From: Sphingomonas sp. HITSZ_GF
GTDB taxonomy: Bacteria > Pseudomonadota > Alphaproteobacteria > Sphingomonadales > Sphingomonadaceae
Reading direction: 5' to 3'
Length of the DNA stretch: 64,000 nucleotides
NCBI RefSeq assembly: GCF_029543155.1
Contig: NZ_JARQXA010000007.1
Location: forward strand, 124,001 to 188,000
Shown: positions 40,511-48,392 of the stretch, in pieces
Layout: each line of letters begins with the position of its first letter
How positions within the stretch are numbered: position 1 is the first letter of the stretch
Translations under genes and position numbers: made by a program
The notes under the pieces: model-generated
The model's database searches: none
Told to the model about the DNA's origin: nothing
What the model saw: only the letters and a program-made list of their open reading frames with translations

Positions 40511-40569
40511 AATTCCCTCTCCCATCGGGAGAGGGAGGGAGGCGCGCAGCGCCGGAAGGGTGAGGGCAG
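40511..40569. repeat. Flanking inverted repeat, left arm (59 bp)
   Basis: Reads AATTCCCTCTCCC, ATC, GGGAGAGGGAGGGAG, a variable G+C-rich centre, then GGAAGGGTGAGGGCAG. The same unit, with TTC for ATC and a different centre, occurs inverted at 40953-41013 on the other side of the DUF559 gene. The inner end GGGTGAGGGCAG also pairs with CTGCCCTCACCC that encodes the last codons of that gene, so a stem of about 16 bp can form there. Confidence 0.85.
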
Positions 40570-40572
40570 CGT

Positions 40573-40962
40573 TCATGCGACGCTGCCCTCACCCTTATCC
40601 GATGCAAGCGCGGCCGCGACAACGGCCAGCACGCCATCGAGATTGCGCATCACATCGTCGTTGGTGAAGCGGACTACGCGAAATCCCTCGGCAGCGATCA
40701 CCGCCGTCCGGGCAGCATCGCGCTGCGCCGCATCGGCATGGGTATCGCCGTCCACTTCGATCACCAGAGCCTCCGAAAAACAAAGAATATCTGCGAAAAA
40801 CGGGCCAACTGGCGCCTGATGCCGCCATTTTTGGGCAGGAAAGGCTTCACGCAGCGCCCGCAACAAACGCCGCTCTGGCGCGGGAGCCTCGCGGCGGAGT
40901 TGCCGCGCGCGAGGAACCGTTCCAATCGGCTGGTTTGCGTAAAGGCGCATTTCTGCCCTCAC
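40573..40962 (-). CDS. DUF559 (Vsr-like) endonuclease-fold protein, enclosed by inverted repeats
   Basis: Up to 129 aa; the start is either at 40962 or, more likely, at 40950 (MRLYANQ), where the repeat arm supplies GGGTGAGGG as Shine-Dalgarno. The fold is the very-short-patch-repair/PD-(D/E)XK type: WRHQAPVGPFFADILCFSEALVIEVDGDTH, with FADILCF and (V)IEVDGDTH giving the catalytic D...ExD-like residues, and the C-terminal FRVVRFTNDDVMRNLDGVL. Function of DUF559 proteins is unproven. The gene sits antisense between DUF2171 and nrdA and separates nrdA from nrdB. Confidence 0.88.
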   Translation of the reverse strand: MRAEMRLYANQPIGTVPRARQLRREAPAPERRLLRALREAFPAQKWRHQAPVGPFFADILCFSEALVIEVDGDTHADAAQRDAARTAVIAAEGFRVVRFTNDDVMRNLDGVLAVVAAALASDKGEGSVA

Positions 40963-41013
40963 CCTTCCGCCGCCTTTGGCGGCTCCCTCCCTCTCCCGAA
41001 GGGAGAGGGAATT
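40953..41013. repeat. Flanking inverted repeat, right arm (61 bp)
   Basis: Inverted copy of the 40511-40569 unit. Read on the minus strand: AATTCCCTCTCCC, TTC, GGGAGAGGGAGGGAG, CCGCCAAAGGCGGC, GGAAGGGTGAGGGCAG. The core of the unit carries its own hairpins. It ends 4 bp before the nrdA stop codon and begins directly at the DUF559 start codon, for which it provides the ribosome-binding site. Confidence 0.85.
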
Positions 41014-41016
41014 AGC

Positions 41017-42963
41017 TCACTGGCAGGCCAGGCACTCGTCATAATCGGTCGATTCGCCGAGGTTGAACTGCGGCTTGTCGATCGTGTTGTCGGCCTCCAC
41101 GCCGCCCGCGAAGCCGGCGCGCTGCACCGACTTGGAGCGGAGATAGTAGAGCGACTTGATGCCGAGCTCCCAGGCGCGGAAGTGGAGCATCAGCAGGTCC
41201 CACTTCTCGACGTCCGCCGGGATGAACAGGTTCAGCGACTGGGCCTGGTCGATATAGGGCGTGCGATCGCCGGCGAGCTCGAGCAGCCAGCGCTGGTCGA
41301 TCTCGAACGAGGTCTTGTACACGTCCTTCTCTTCCTGGCTGAGGAAGTCGAGATGCTGGACCGAGCCGCCCTGCTCGAGGATCGAGCTCCAAACCGCTTC
41401 CGAGTTCTTGCTCTTCTCCGAGAGCAGCTTCTCGAGATACGGGTTCTTGACCGAGAAGGAGCCCGACAGCGTCTTGTGCGTGTAGATGTTGGCCGGGATC
41501 GGCTCGATGCAGGCCGAGGTGCCGCCGCAGATGATCGAGATCGACGCGGTCGGCGCGATCGCCATCTTGCAGCTGAAGCGCTCCATCACGCCCATGTCGG
41601 CAGCGTCCGGGCACGGCCCGCGCTCGACGGCGAGCGCCATCGAGGCCTGATCGACCTGCGCCTTGATGTGCTTGAACATCCGCAGGTTCCAGCTCTTGGC
41701 CATCGCGCCTTCGAACGGGATGCCGCGCGCCTGGAGGAACGAGTGGAAGCCCATCACGCCCAGGCCGACCGAACGCTCGCGGCTGGCCGAATAGGCGGCC
41801 TTCTCCATGCCCGGCTCGGCACGGTCGATATAGTCCTGCAGCACGTTGTCGAGGAAACGCATCACGTCCTCGATCATCCCGGTCTCGCCCTTCCACTCGT
41901 CCCAGGTTTCCATGTTGAGCGAGGAGAGGCAGCACACTGCGGTGCGCTCGTTGCCGAGATGGTCCTTGCCGGTGGGAAGCGTGATTTCCGAGCAGAGGTT
42001 CGAAGTCGAGACCTTGAGGCCCAGATCGCGGTGATGCTTGGGCATGTTCGAGTTCACGTGATCGGCGAACACGATGTACGGCTCGCCGGTGGCGAGGCGG
42101 GTCTCGACCAGCTTCTGGAACAGCGCGCGCGCATCGACCTTGCCGCGCTCCGACTGGTCCTTGGGCGAACGCAGCGTCCATTCCTCGCCGTTGCGCACGG
42201 CTTCCATGAACGCATCGGGGATCAGCACGCCGTGGTGCAGGTTGAGCGCCTTGCGGTTGAAGTCGCCCGACGGCTTGCGGATCTCGAGGAACTCCTCGAT
42301 CTCCGGGTGGCTGATGTCGAGATAGCAGGCGGCCGAGCCGCGACGCAGCGAGCCCTGCGAGATCGCCAGCGTCAGCGAATCCATCACGCGGACGAAGGGA
42401 ATGATGCCCGAGGTCTTGCCGTTGAGGCCGACCGGCTCGCCGATGCCGCGCACCGAGCCCCAATAGGTGCCGATGCCGCCGCCGCGCGAGGCGAGCCAGA
42501 CATTCTCGTTCCAGGTGTCGACGATGCCGTTCAGGCTGTCGGGCACCGAGTTGAGGAAGCAGCTGATCGGCAGGCCGCGGCCGGTGCCGCCATTCGACAG
42601 AACGGGGGTGGCGGGCATGAACCACAGCTTCGAGATATAGTCGTAGATGCGCTGGGCGTGCGCCTGATCGTCGGCATAGGCCGAGGCAACGCGCACGAAC
42701 AGGTCCTGGAACGATTCGCCGGGCAGCAGATAGCGATCGCGCAGCGTTTCCTTGCCGAACTCGGTGAGCAGCGCGTCGCGCGAATGATCGACCTCGACGT
42801 CGAACGCGCGCGGCGCGACGGCTTTCGAATCATTCTTCTTGCGCGCCTTGGGCGCAGCCTTGTCGGTGCCGGCCTTGGCGGCATCATCGACGGCCGCCTT
42901 GGTGGCGGCCGGGGCTTCGGCGACGGTCTCGTTCACGCTGTTTTCCGTGTCCCTGAATTCCAT
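41017..42963 (-). CDS. nrdA: Ribonucleoside-diphosphate reductase, class I large subunit (R1)
   Basis: 648 aa from the ATG at 42963. Active-site Cys135 (PISCFLNS) and the radical site Asn322-Leu-Cys324-Ser-Glu326 (NLCSEI) are present, with Cys344/345 as the partner for the redox pair, PTASISIICGGTSACIEPI near the dNTP site and the C-terminal CLAC shuttle. The usual N-terminal ATP-cone (activity site) is missing: residues 1-50 are an Ala/Lys-rich low-complexity stretch. Reduces NDPs to dNDPs with NrdB. Upstream are two NrdR-like boxes, a DnaA-like box and a CtrA half-site. Confidence 0.96.
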   Translation of the reverse strand: MEFRDTENSVNETVAEAPAATKAAVDDAAKAGTDKAAPKARKKNDSKAVAPRAFDVEVDHSRDALLTEFGKETLRDRYLLPGESFQDLFVRVASAYADDQAHAQRIYDYISKLWFMPATPVLSNGGTGRGLPISCFLNSVPDSLNGIVDTWNENVWLASRGGGIGTYWGSVRGIGEPVGLNGKTSGIIPFVRVMDSLTLAISQGSLRRGSAACYLDISHPEIEEFLEIRKPSGDFNRKALNLHHGVLIPDAFMEAVRNGEEWTLRSPKDQSERGKVDARALFQKLVETRLATGEPYIVFADHVNSNMPKHHRDLGLKVSTSNLCSEITLPTGKDHLGNERTAVCCLSSLNMETWDEWKGETGMIEDVMRFLDNVLQDYIDRAEPGMEKAAYSASRERSVGLGVMGFHSFLQARGIPFEGAMAKSWNLRMFKHIKAQVDQASMALAVERGPCPDAADMGVMERFSCKMAIAPTASISIICGGTSACIEPIPANIYTHKTLSGSFSVKNPYLEKLLSEKSKNSEAVWSSILEQGGSVQHLDFLSQEEKDVYKTSFEIDQRWLLELAGDRTPYIDQAQSLNLFIPADVEKWDLLMLHFRAWELGIKSLYYLRSKSVQRAGFAGGVEADNTIDKPQFNLGESTDYDECLACQ

Positions 42964-43115
42964 GACTCTCACCCCTGACAAAGCATACCGGCATGCCCCA
43001 CGGGGCACGCGCCAACTACCGACTCAAGGGGCTGCCGATCCTAGCATCGACATGGCCGAGCGCGAAGAACAAAACATGTCCACCGCACTCAGTCTCAGGC
43101 ACGAGTCGACCTGTT

Positions 43116-43133
43116 CCGCATATGGGTATGCGG
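43116..43133. promoter_or_regulatory. Palindrome CCGCATA-TGGG-TATGCGG in the nrdA leader
   Basis: Perfect 7-bp arms with a 4-bp centre, about 150 bp upstream of nrdA and 9 bp on the nrdA side of the NrdR-like box pair. It may be part of a transcribed hairpin or a binding site. Function unknown. Confidence 0.45.
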
Positions 43134-43141
43134 CGGCGAGT

Positions 43142-43189
43142 CCACCAGTGCTTGAGCTTGCCCCTCAGTGCAACCACAACAGATTGTGC
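43142..43189. promoter_or_regulatory. Pair of NrdR-like boxes upstream of nrdA
   Basis: The 16-mers at 43142-43157 (CCACCAGTGCTTGAGC) and 43174-43189 (CCACAACAGATTGTGC) agree at 11 of 16 positions and are 32 bp apart, the three-turn spacing at which the NrdR repressor binds paired boxes in nrd promoters. The second contains the inverted repeat CACAA-CAGA-TTGTG and matches 8 of 10 core positions of CwAtATATwG. No nrdR gene is in the window. Confidence 0.55.
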
Positions 43190-43217
43190 CAAACCGAGTC
43201 CGGGCACAAGAGTGGAA

Positions 43218-43234
43218 ATGGTTAATATCCACAA
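43218..43234 (-). promoter_or_regulatory. CtrA-type half-site and DnaA-like box upstream of nrdA
   Basis: On the minus strand TTAACCAT (43218-43225) lies beside TGTGGATAT (43225-43233), an 8 of 9 match to the DnaA box TGTGGATAA. The juxtaposition of cell-cycle regulator sites with the NrdR-like pair suggests S-phase control of dNTP synthesis. Confidence 0.4.
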
Positions 43235-43560
43235 CGCTTCGTCGCTAAAATGACTCGCTTCACAGCAGCTGCGCAAGTGCTGCAATGCCGCGACGCACGG
43301 ACTTTCCTAGGGTTTCCGAAAGGCAAGGGAACGAACGCAGAACATTAAATTTTTTCGCGTGGAGGACTCCGGGCGACCACAAGGGCTTGTGGTTAGCTCC
43401 TGCGGACGACGCAACCACCGCTCCATAGCTGCGATCGCCCGTCCGGGCAGTTGCAGGCGGCGCAACCGGGCGTTGCCGATCCCGCGATCTTCAATCAGAC
43501 TCCCCGGATCTGGAGCAGTCCTTCGGCGGATCGTTTCGCCACGCGCGGGATTATGTCGGG

Positions 43561-45237
43561 ATGGCAACGAACGGGGCAGTGGCGGGCGAGCAGCCGGAAT
43601 GGCAGCCGGCCCCGCACGAGCGCTCGCCCCTGCCCGGCTCGCCGCCGACGCCGTGGCACCCGCCGCTGCGCCGCATGGCCTATTTCACGGTGGCGGTGCT
43701 GGTGATCCTGTCGGGCTCGCTCGGCAACGCGATCGTCACCGCCAACCTGACCACGCTGCAGGGATCGCTGGGGCTCTATTCGGCCGAGATCCAGTGGCTG
43801 CCGACCGTCTATGTGATGACCAATGTCTGCGCGAACATGGTGCTGATCAAGTTCCGCCAGCAGTTCGGCATCCGCCTGTTCACCCAGATCTTCCTGGCCG
43901 CCTTCGCGATCACCACCGCATCGCACCTGTTCGTCCACAGCTTCGCCACCGCCGTGGCGGTGCGCGCGCTGAGCGGGGTCGCGGCGGCGGCGTGCAGCAC
44001 CGTCGGGCTGCTATATATGGTGCAGGCCTGGACGCCCGCGCACCGGCTCAAGGGCCTCGTCCTCGCGATCTCGCTCAGCCAGATCGCCGTGCCGCTCGCC
44101 CGGCTCTTCCCCACCGAGGCATTCGAACCCGATCGCTGGCAGACCATGTATCTGTTCGAGCTCGGGCTGGCGCTGTTCTGCCTGGCGGGGGTTCGCCTGC
44201 TGGTGCTGCCGCCGGTCGAGCGGATCAAGGCGTTCGAGCCGCTCGACTTCGTCACCTTCCCGATCTTCGCGGGCGGCATGGCCCTGCTCTGTGCGGTGCT
44301 GGGATTGGGGCGGACGCTGTGGTGGTTCGAGGCGCCCTGGGTGGCGCCGGCGCTGATCGGCGCGATCGTGCTGCTGCCGATCGCCTGGCTGATCGAGCAT
44401 CACCGTGCCCGGCCGCTGCTCAACACGCGCTGGCTCGGCAGCCGCGACATCCTTCGCTTCGCGCTCGTCTCGATCCTGGTGCGCGTGGTGCTGTCGGAGC
44501 AGACGATCGGCGCATCGGGGCTGCTCACCGTGGTGGGCATGGGCAACGACCAGATGCGGATGCTCTATCTGGTGGTGCTGCTCGCCACGCTGGCCGGCAT
44601 TGCGATCAGCGCGGCGACGATCGACCCCAATTTCCTGGGCAGGCCGATCCTGATCGCGCTGGCGCTGATCGCGCTGGGCGCCTGGCTCGATTCGGATTCG
44701 ACCAGCCTGATCCGCCCGCACGACATGTATTTCAGCCAGGCGCTGCTCGGTTTCGCCAGCGCGCTTTTCATCGGCCCGGCGATGCTGATCGGACTGACGC
44801 GGGCGCTGCGCGAAGGCCCCACCCATTTCGTCAGCTTCTCCGCGCTGTTCGGCATCACCCAGAATCTGGGCGGGCTGTTCGGATCGGCGATGCTCGGCAC
44901 TTTCCAGGTGATCCGCGAGCATGCGCACAACAATGCGATCGTCGCGCAGCTGGCGAGCGGCGATCCGCTGGTGGCGCAGCGGCTGGCGCAGAACGCCGCC
45001 GCCTATGGACGCGTGCTGATCGATCCCAATCTGCGCCAGGCCGAAGGCGCGGCGATCCTCACCCAGACGGTGACGCGCGAGGCGAACATCCTGGCCTATA
45101 ACGACACCTTCCTGCTGATCGCGGCGCTCGCGGCGGCAACGGCGTTGTGGGTCTTCATCCCGATCATGCGGATCCGGCGCGCGAACCTCGCGCGGATGGC
45201 CGCCGAGCAGCAGGCAGCAGGAGCGAAGAATGGCTGA
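43561..45237 (+). CDS. MFS multidrug efflux permease, EmrB/DHA2-like
   Basis: 558 aa with about 14 hydrophobic helices after a Pro-rich N-terminus. LSGSLGNAIVTANLTTLQGSLGLYSAEIQWLPTVYVMTNVCANMVL corresponds to helices 1-2 of DHA2 drug:H+ antiporters, and the overall length suits a 14-TM EmrB-type protein. The next gene is its periplasmic adaptor, overlapping by 8 nt. A TolC-like outer-membrane partner is not encoded here. The ATG at 43561 has only a weak ribosome-binding site. Confidence 0.9.
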   Translation: MATNGAVAGEQPEWQPAPHERSPLPGSPPTPWHPPLRRMAYFTVAVLVILSGSLGNAIVTANLTTLQGSLGLYSAEIQWLPTVYVMTNVCANMVLIKFRQQFGIRLFTQIFLAAFAITTASHLFVHSFATAVAVRALSGVAAAACSTVGLLYMVQAWTPAHRLKGLVLAISLSQIAVPLARLFPTEAFEPDRWQTMYLFELGLALFCLAGVRLLVLPPVERIKAFEPLDFVTFPIFAGGMALLCAVLGLGRTLWWFEAPWVAPALIGAIVLLPIAWLIEHHRARPLLNTRWLGSRDILRFALVSILVRVVLSEQTIGASGLLTVVGMGNDQMRMLYLVVLLATLAGIAISAATIDPNFLGRPILIALALIALGAWLDSDSTSLIRPHDMYFSQALLGFASALFIGPAMLIGLTRALREGPTHFVSFSALFGITQNLGGLFGSAMLGTFQVIREHAHNNAIVAQLASGDPLVAQRLAQNAAAYGRVLIDPNLRQAEGAAILTQTVTREANILAYNDTFLLIAALAAATALWVFIPIMRIRRANLARMAAEQQAAGAKNG

Positions 45238-46378
45238 GCCGACCGAGACGGCGACCGGGCCGGAAAAGGCACCGGCGGCGCCCGCCGTGCGCGAAGGCGC
45301 CGATCCGCCGCCCAGCCCGGAAGTCGCCACGCGGCGCTGGACGCCGCCCCGGCTGCGCTGGACCGCGATCCTGATCGCAGCGCTGCTGATCCTCGCCGGG
45401 GTGACCGCGGTGCTGATGGCCTGGCGCGCCTGGCCGTTCGCCGGCAGCGCGCAATCGACCGAGAATGCCTATGTGCGCGGCCAGGTGACGATCATCAGCC
45501 CGCAGGTGAGCGGCTATCTGGTGGAGGTGCCCGTGCAGGACTTCGCCAGCGTGAAGGCGGGCGACGTGCTGGCAACGATAGACGACCGCATCTATCGCCA
45601 GCGCGTCGACCAAGCCCGCGCGAACGTCGCCAGCGCCGAGGCGGCGCTCGCCAACAACCCGCAACAGGCGGCATCGAAGACCGCGACGCTCGGCTCGCAG
45701 CAGGCGGCGGTGGCATCGGCCCAGGCGCAGCTGACCAAGGCGCAGGCGGACTATGCCCGGATCGAGGCGCTGGCGCGCGACGGCTTCGTCACGCGCAAGG
45801 ACCGCGACGCTGCGCTCGCCACGCTGCGCACCGCCCAGTCCGCAGTGGCGCAGGCCCAGGCGGCGCGGACGGTTGCAAGCGAGGACATCCGCAGCGTTGA
45901 CGTGAGCAAGGGCGGGCTGATCGCCGCGGTCGACGCGGCCAAGGCGGCGATGCGGCTGGCCGAGATCGACCTGGCCAACACGGTGATCCGCGCCCCGGTG
46001 GCCGGGCAGCTGGGCGAGATCGGCGGGCGGCGCGGGCAATATGTCACCGCCGGAACCCAGCTGATGGCGCTGGTGCCGCAGACCCTGTGGGTGACCGCGA
46101 ACTTCAAGGAAGCGCAGACCGCGAAGATCCGCCCGGGGCAGAAGGCGAGCTTCAAGGTCGACGCGCTGGGCGGCGCGAAGCTGACCGGGGTGGTCGAGCA
46201 GCTCTCGCCCGCGGCGGGATCGGAGTTCGCGGTGATCCGCAGCGACAATGCCACGGGCAATTTCGTCAAGATCCCGCAGCGGATCGCGGTGCGGATCAGG
46301 ATCGATCCCGATCAGCAGGCCGCGGCGCGGCTGCGGCCGGGCATGTCGGTGGAAGCGCGCGTGGAGGTGGGCCGGTAG
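45230..46378 (+). CDS. Membrane fusion protein (HlyD/EmrA family)
   Basis: 382 aa. A Pro/Ala-rich cytoplasmic tail, one membrane helix (about 42-66, WTAILIAALLILAGVTAVLMAW), the biotinyl-lipoyl-like half motif STENAYVRGQVTIISPQVSGYLVEVPVQDFASVKAGDVLATID, an alpha-hairpin (about 110-220) and the second half motif VIRAPVAGQLGEIGGRRGQYVTAGTQLMALVP. It bridges the EmrB-like permease and an outer-membrane channel. It overlaps the permease gene by 8 nt, so the two are coupled. Confidence 0.93.
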   Translation: MAEPTETATGPEKAPAAPAVREGADPPPSPEVATRRWTPPRLRWTAILIAALLILAGVTAVLMAWRAWPFAGSAQSTENAYVRGQVTIISPQVSGYLVEVPVQDFASVKAGDVLATIDDRIYRQRVDQARANVASAEAALANNPQQAASKTATLGSQQAAVASAQAQLTKAQADYARIEALARDGFVTRKDRDAALATLRTAQSAVAQAQAARTVASEDIRSVDVSKGGLIAAVDAAKAAMRLAEIDLANTVIRAPVAGQLGEIGGRRGQYVTAGTQLMALVPQTLWVTANFKEAQTAKIRPGQKASFKVDALGGAKLTGVVEQLSPAAGSEFAVIRSDNATGNFVKIPQRIAVRIRIDPDQQAAARLRPGMSVEARVEVGR

Positions 46379-46401
46379 CCGGACGTCAGGCTTGGGCTCA
46401 A

Positions 46402-46487
46402 ACCGTCATCCCGACGAAAGCCGGGATCTCGTGCGGCTCCTGTCCCGCGCCTTCGCCTGCGATCCCGGCTTTCGCCGGGATGACGGT
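46402..46487. repeat. Inverted doublet of the GTCATCCCGGC palindrome
   Basis: Two REP-like units, GTCATCCCGACGAAAGCCGGGAT and ATCCCGGC-TTTC-GCCGGGATGAC, face each other across about 32 bp, with outer ends ACCGTCATCCC and GGGATGACGGT. Same unit as the single copy behind topA (5508-5533). Lies between the adaptor gene and the amidase gene. Confidence 0.8.
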
Positions 46488-46541
46488 TGAAGGGTTCAGC
46501 GGGTGCGCTACGCTACCCACAACGAGATTCGGGGACGGCAT

Positions 46542-48227
46542 ATGCGGACGGGACTGACGGCGCTGGCAGTGGCACTGGCCTGGGCGGCGCCCGCATGGGC
46601 ACAGGAGGCGGCACCCGCCCCGACTCCCGACGCCACACCCATCGTTATCGTGGAAACGCCCCGGCCGACGCCCGCCGACACGGTGGTGGTCAGCAGCGAC
46701 GACAATCCCGCCAGGCTGGTCGAGGAAAAGTCGATCGACGATCTCCAGGCGATGCTCGCCGCAGGCAAGGTGGAGGCTTGGAAGCTCGCCGAGCTCTATG
46801 TCGAGCGCATCGGCATGATCGACCGCGCAGGACCGACTCTGCGCTCGGTGATCGTCACGGCACCTGCCAAGGACCTGCGCTATGACGGCCGCGCCAGCGA
46901 CGACCGACGCAAGGCAGGCAAGACGCTGGGACCGCTCGACGGCATACCGGTGCTGATCAAGGACAATATCGAGACGCAGAACATGCCCACCACCGCGGGC
47001 AGCCTGGCGCTCGCCAACAACGATACCGGGCGCGACGCGCCGCTGGTGGCGAAGCTGCGCGCGCAGGGCGCGATCATCCTCGGCAAGACCAACCTCAGCG
47101 AATGGGCGAACATCCGCTCGAACAATTCGATGAGCGGATGGAGCGCGATCGGCGGGCTGGTGAAGAACCCCTATGCGCTCGATCGCTCGGCGTGCGGCTC
47201 GTCGAGCGGATCGGGCGCGGCGATCGCGGCGAGCCTGGCGGCAGTGGCGGTGGGCACCGAGACTGACGGATCGGTGGTGTGCCCGGCATCGATGAACGGG
47301 CTGGTGGGCCTGAAGCCGACGCTCGGGCTGGTGAGCCGCACCGGCGTGGTACCGATCAGCCATAGCCAGGACACGCCCGGGCCGATGGCGCGCAGCGTGA
47401 AGGACGCGGCGATCCTGTTCGGCGCGATGATCGGCAGCGACCCCGCCGATCCGGCGACCAAGGGCGCCGACAAATACAAGAAGGACTATACCGCCGGCCT
47501 GACCCCCGACGCGCTGACCGGCGTGCGGATCGGCTATTGGAAGCCCGAGATGGCCGCCGACCTGGCGGCGCGCTTCGACAAGGCGCTGGCCGAGCTGACT
47601 GCGGCGGGCGCGGTGCTGGTCGAAGTGAAGATGCCCGAGCTGAAGGGGCTGGGCGATGCCGAGAGCCTAGTGCTCTACACCGAGCTCAAGGCCGACATGG
47701 CGACCTATCTCGCCACCACTCCGGCCAGCGTGACGACCAAGACGCTTGCCGACCTGATCGCGTTCAACGACGCGCACAAGGACAGCGAGATGCGCTTCTT
47801 CGGCCAGGAGACCTTCCTGAAGGCGGAGGCGACCAAAGGACTCGACGATCCCGACTACAAGGCGGCGCGCGCGAATTCGGCGCGGATGGCCGGCCCCGAG
47901 GGGATCGACGCGATGCTGAAGGCAGCCGACGCGCAGATCCTCGTCACCCCCACCTATGGCACACCCTGGTTGAGCGATCCGGCGCATGGCGACCAGTTCC
48001 AGGGTCCCTCGGCGAGCGAGCTGCCTGCCGTCTCGGGCTATCCGCACCTGACCGTGCCGATGGGGCTGGTGAACGGTCTGCCGGCGGGCCTGTCCTTCAT
48101 CGGCACTGCCTATTCGGACGGGTTGCTGCTCAAGGCAGGCTATGCCTATGAACAGGCGACGCACGCCCGGGTGGCGCCGCAATATCTGCCGACGATCCCG
48201 GCGGACCTTGGCCCGATCAAGCCGTAA
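46542..48227 (+). CDS. Secreted amidase-signature family hydrolase
   Basis: 561 aa from the ATG at 46542. Signal peptide RTGLTALAVALAWAAPAWAQ, then a short linker rich in Pro/Thr. The Ser-cisSer-Lys triad is visible: Lys in PVLIKDNIET (about residue 140), the GSSSGSGAA serine (about 220) and the nucleophile in TETDGSVVCPA (about 244). Substrate unknown; peptide amides, aryl amides or oligomers are possible. Being exported distinguishes it from GatA. The preceding efflux genes are on the same strand but separated by a repeat doublet. Confidence 0.92.
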   Translation: MRTGLTALAVALAWAAPAWAQEAAPAPTPDATPIVIVETPRPTPADTVVVSSDDNPARLVEEKSIDDLQAMLAAGKVEAWKLAELYVERIGMIDRAGPTLRSVIVTAPAKDLRYDGRASDDRRKAGKTLGPLDGIPVLIKDNIETQNMPTTAGSLALANNDTGRDAPLVAKLRAQGAIILGKTNLSEWANIRSNNSMSGWSAIGGLVKNPYALDRSACGSSSGSGAAIAASLAAVAVGTETDGSVVCPASMNGLVGLKPTLGLVSRTGVVPISHSQDTPGPMARSVKDAAILFGAMIGSDPADPATKGADKYKKDYTAGLTPDALTGVRIGYWKPEMAADLAARFDKALAELTAAGAVLVEVKMPELKGLGDAESLVLYTELKADMATYLATTPASVTTKTLADLIAFNDAHKDSEMRFFGQETFLKAEATKGLDDPDYKAARANSARMAGPEGIDAMLKAADAQILVTPTYGTPWLSDPAHGDQFQGPSASELPAVSGYPHLTVPMGLVNGLPAGLSFIGTAYSDGLLLKAGYAYEQATHARVAPQYLPTIPADLGPIKP

Positions 48228-48253
48228 GGCACCAAGGCCGCGCCCCGAGACAA

Positions 48254-48363
48254 TCGTCACCCCGGCCTTGTGCCGGGGTCCACCGGGAGGCAAGCCATGG
48301 ACAAGAGGCACTAAGGGTGACCGGAGCGGCTTAGTGGCCCCCGGCACAAGGCCGGGGTGACGA
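48254..48363. repeat. 110-bp palindromic element, family C copy 1
   Basis: Outer units CGTCACCCCGGCCTTGTGCCGGGG face each other, with a 50-bp centre that reads CCACCGGGAGGCAAGC, CATGGACAAGAGGC, and so on. A second element at 60687-60796 has the same length in reverse orientation and shares the outer units and half of the centre. Confidence 0.85.
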
Positions 48364-48392
48364 AGAATTGGCAAGCAGCTGCCCTGCCCGAC

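Larger units (their letters stand above)
42964..43560. other. 597-bp gene-free region between nrdA and the EmrB-like gene
   Basis: No convincing coding sequence on either strand. It carries the nrdA control region (NrdR-like boxes, CCGCATA-TGGG-TATGCGG palindrome at 43116-43133, TTAACCAT at 43218-43225, and a DnaA-like ATATCCACA at 43225-43233), an A/T-rich spot (CATTAAATTTTTTCGCG near 43345) and the upstream region of the efflux operon. The nrdA 5' leader could be more than 100 nt long. Confidence 0.6.

Noticed and set aside
42964..43200. Cobalamin riboswitch upstream of nrdA
   Set aside because: No B12-box-like GCCACTG in the right context, and the enzyme is class I (needs no B12).
43161..43200. 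Sigma-54 promoter TTGGCAC... upstream of nrdA
   Set aside because: The -24 GG is present but no GC at the required -12 distance.
42839..43285. Two short open frames in the nrdA upstream region
   Set aside because: They overlap nrdA or regulatory sites, lack ribosome-binding sites and have no protein-like pattern.
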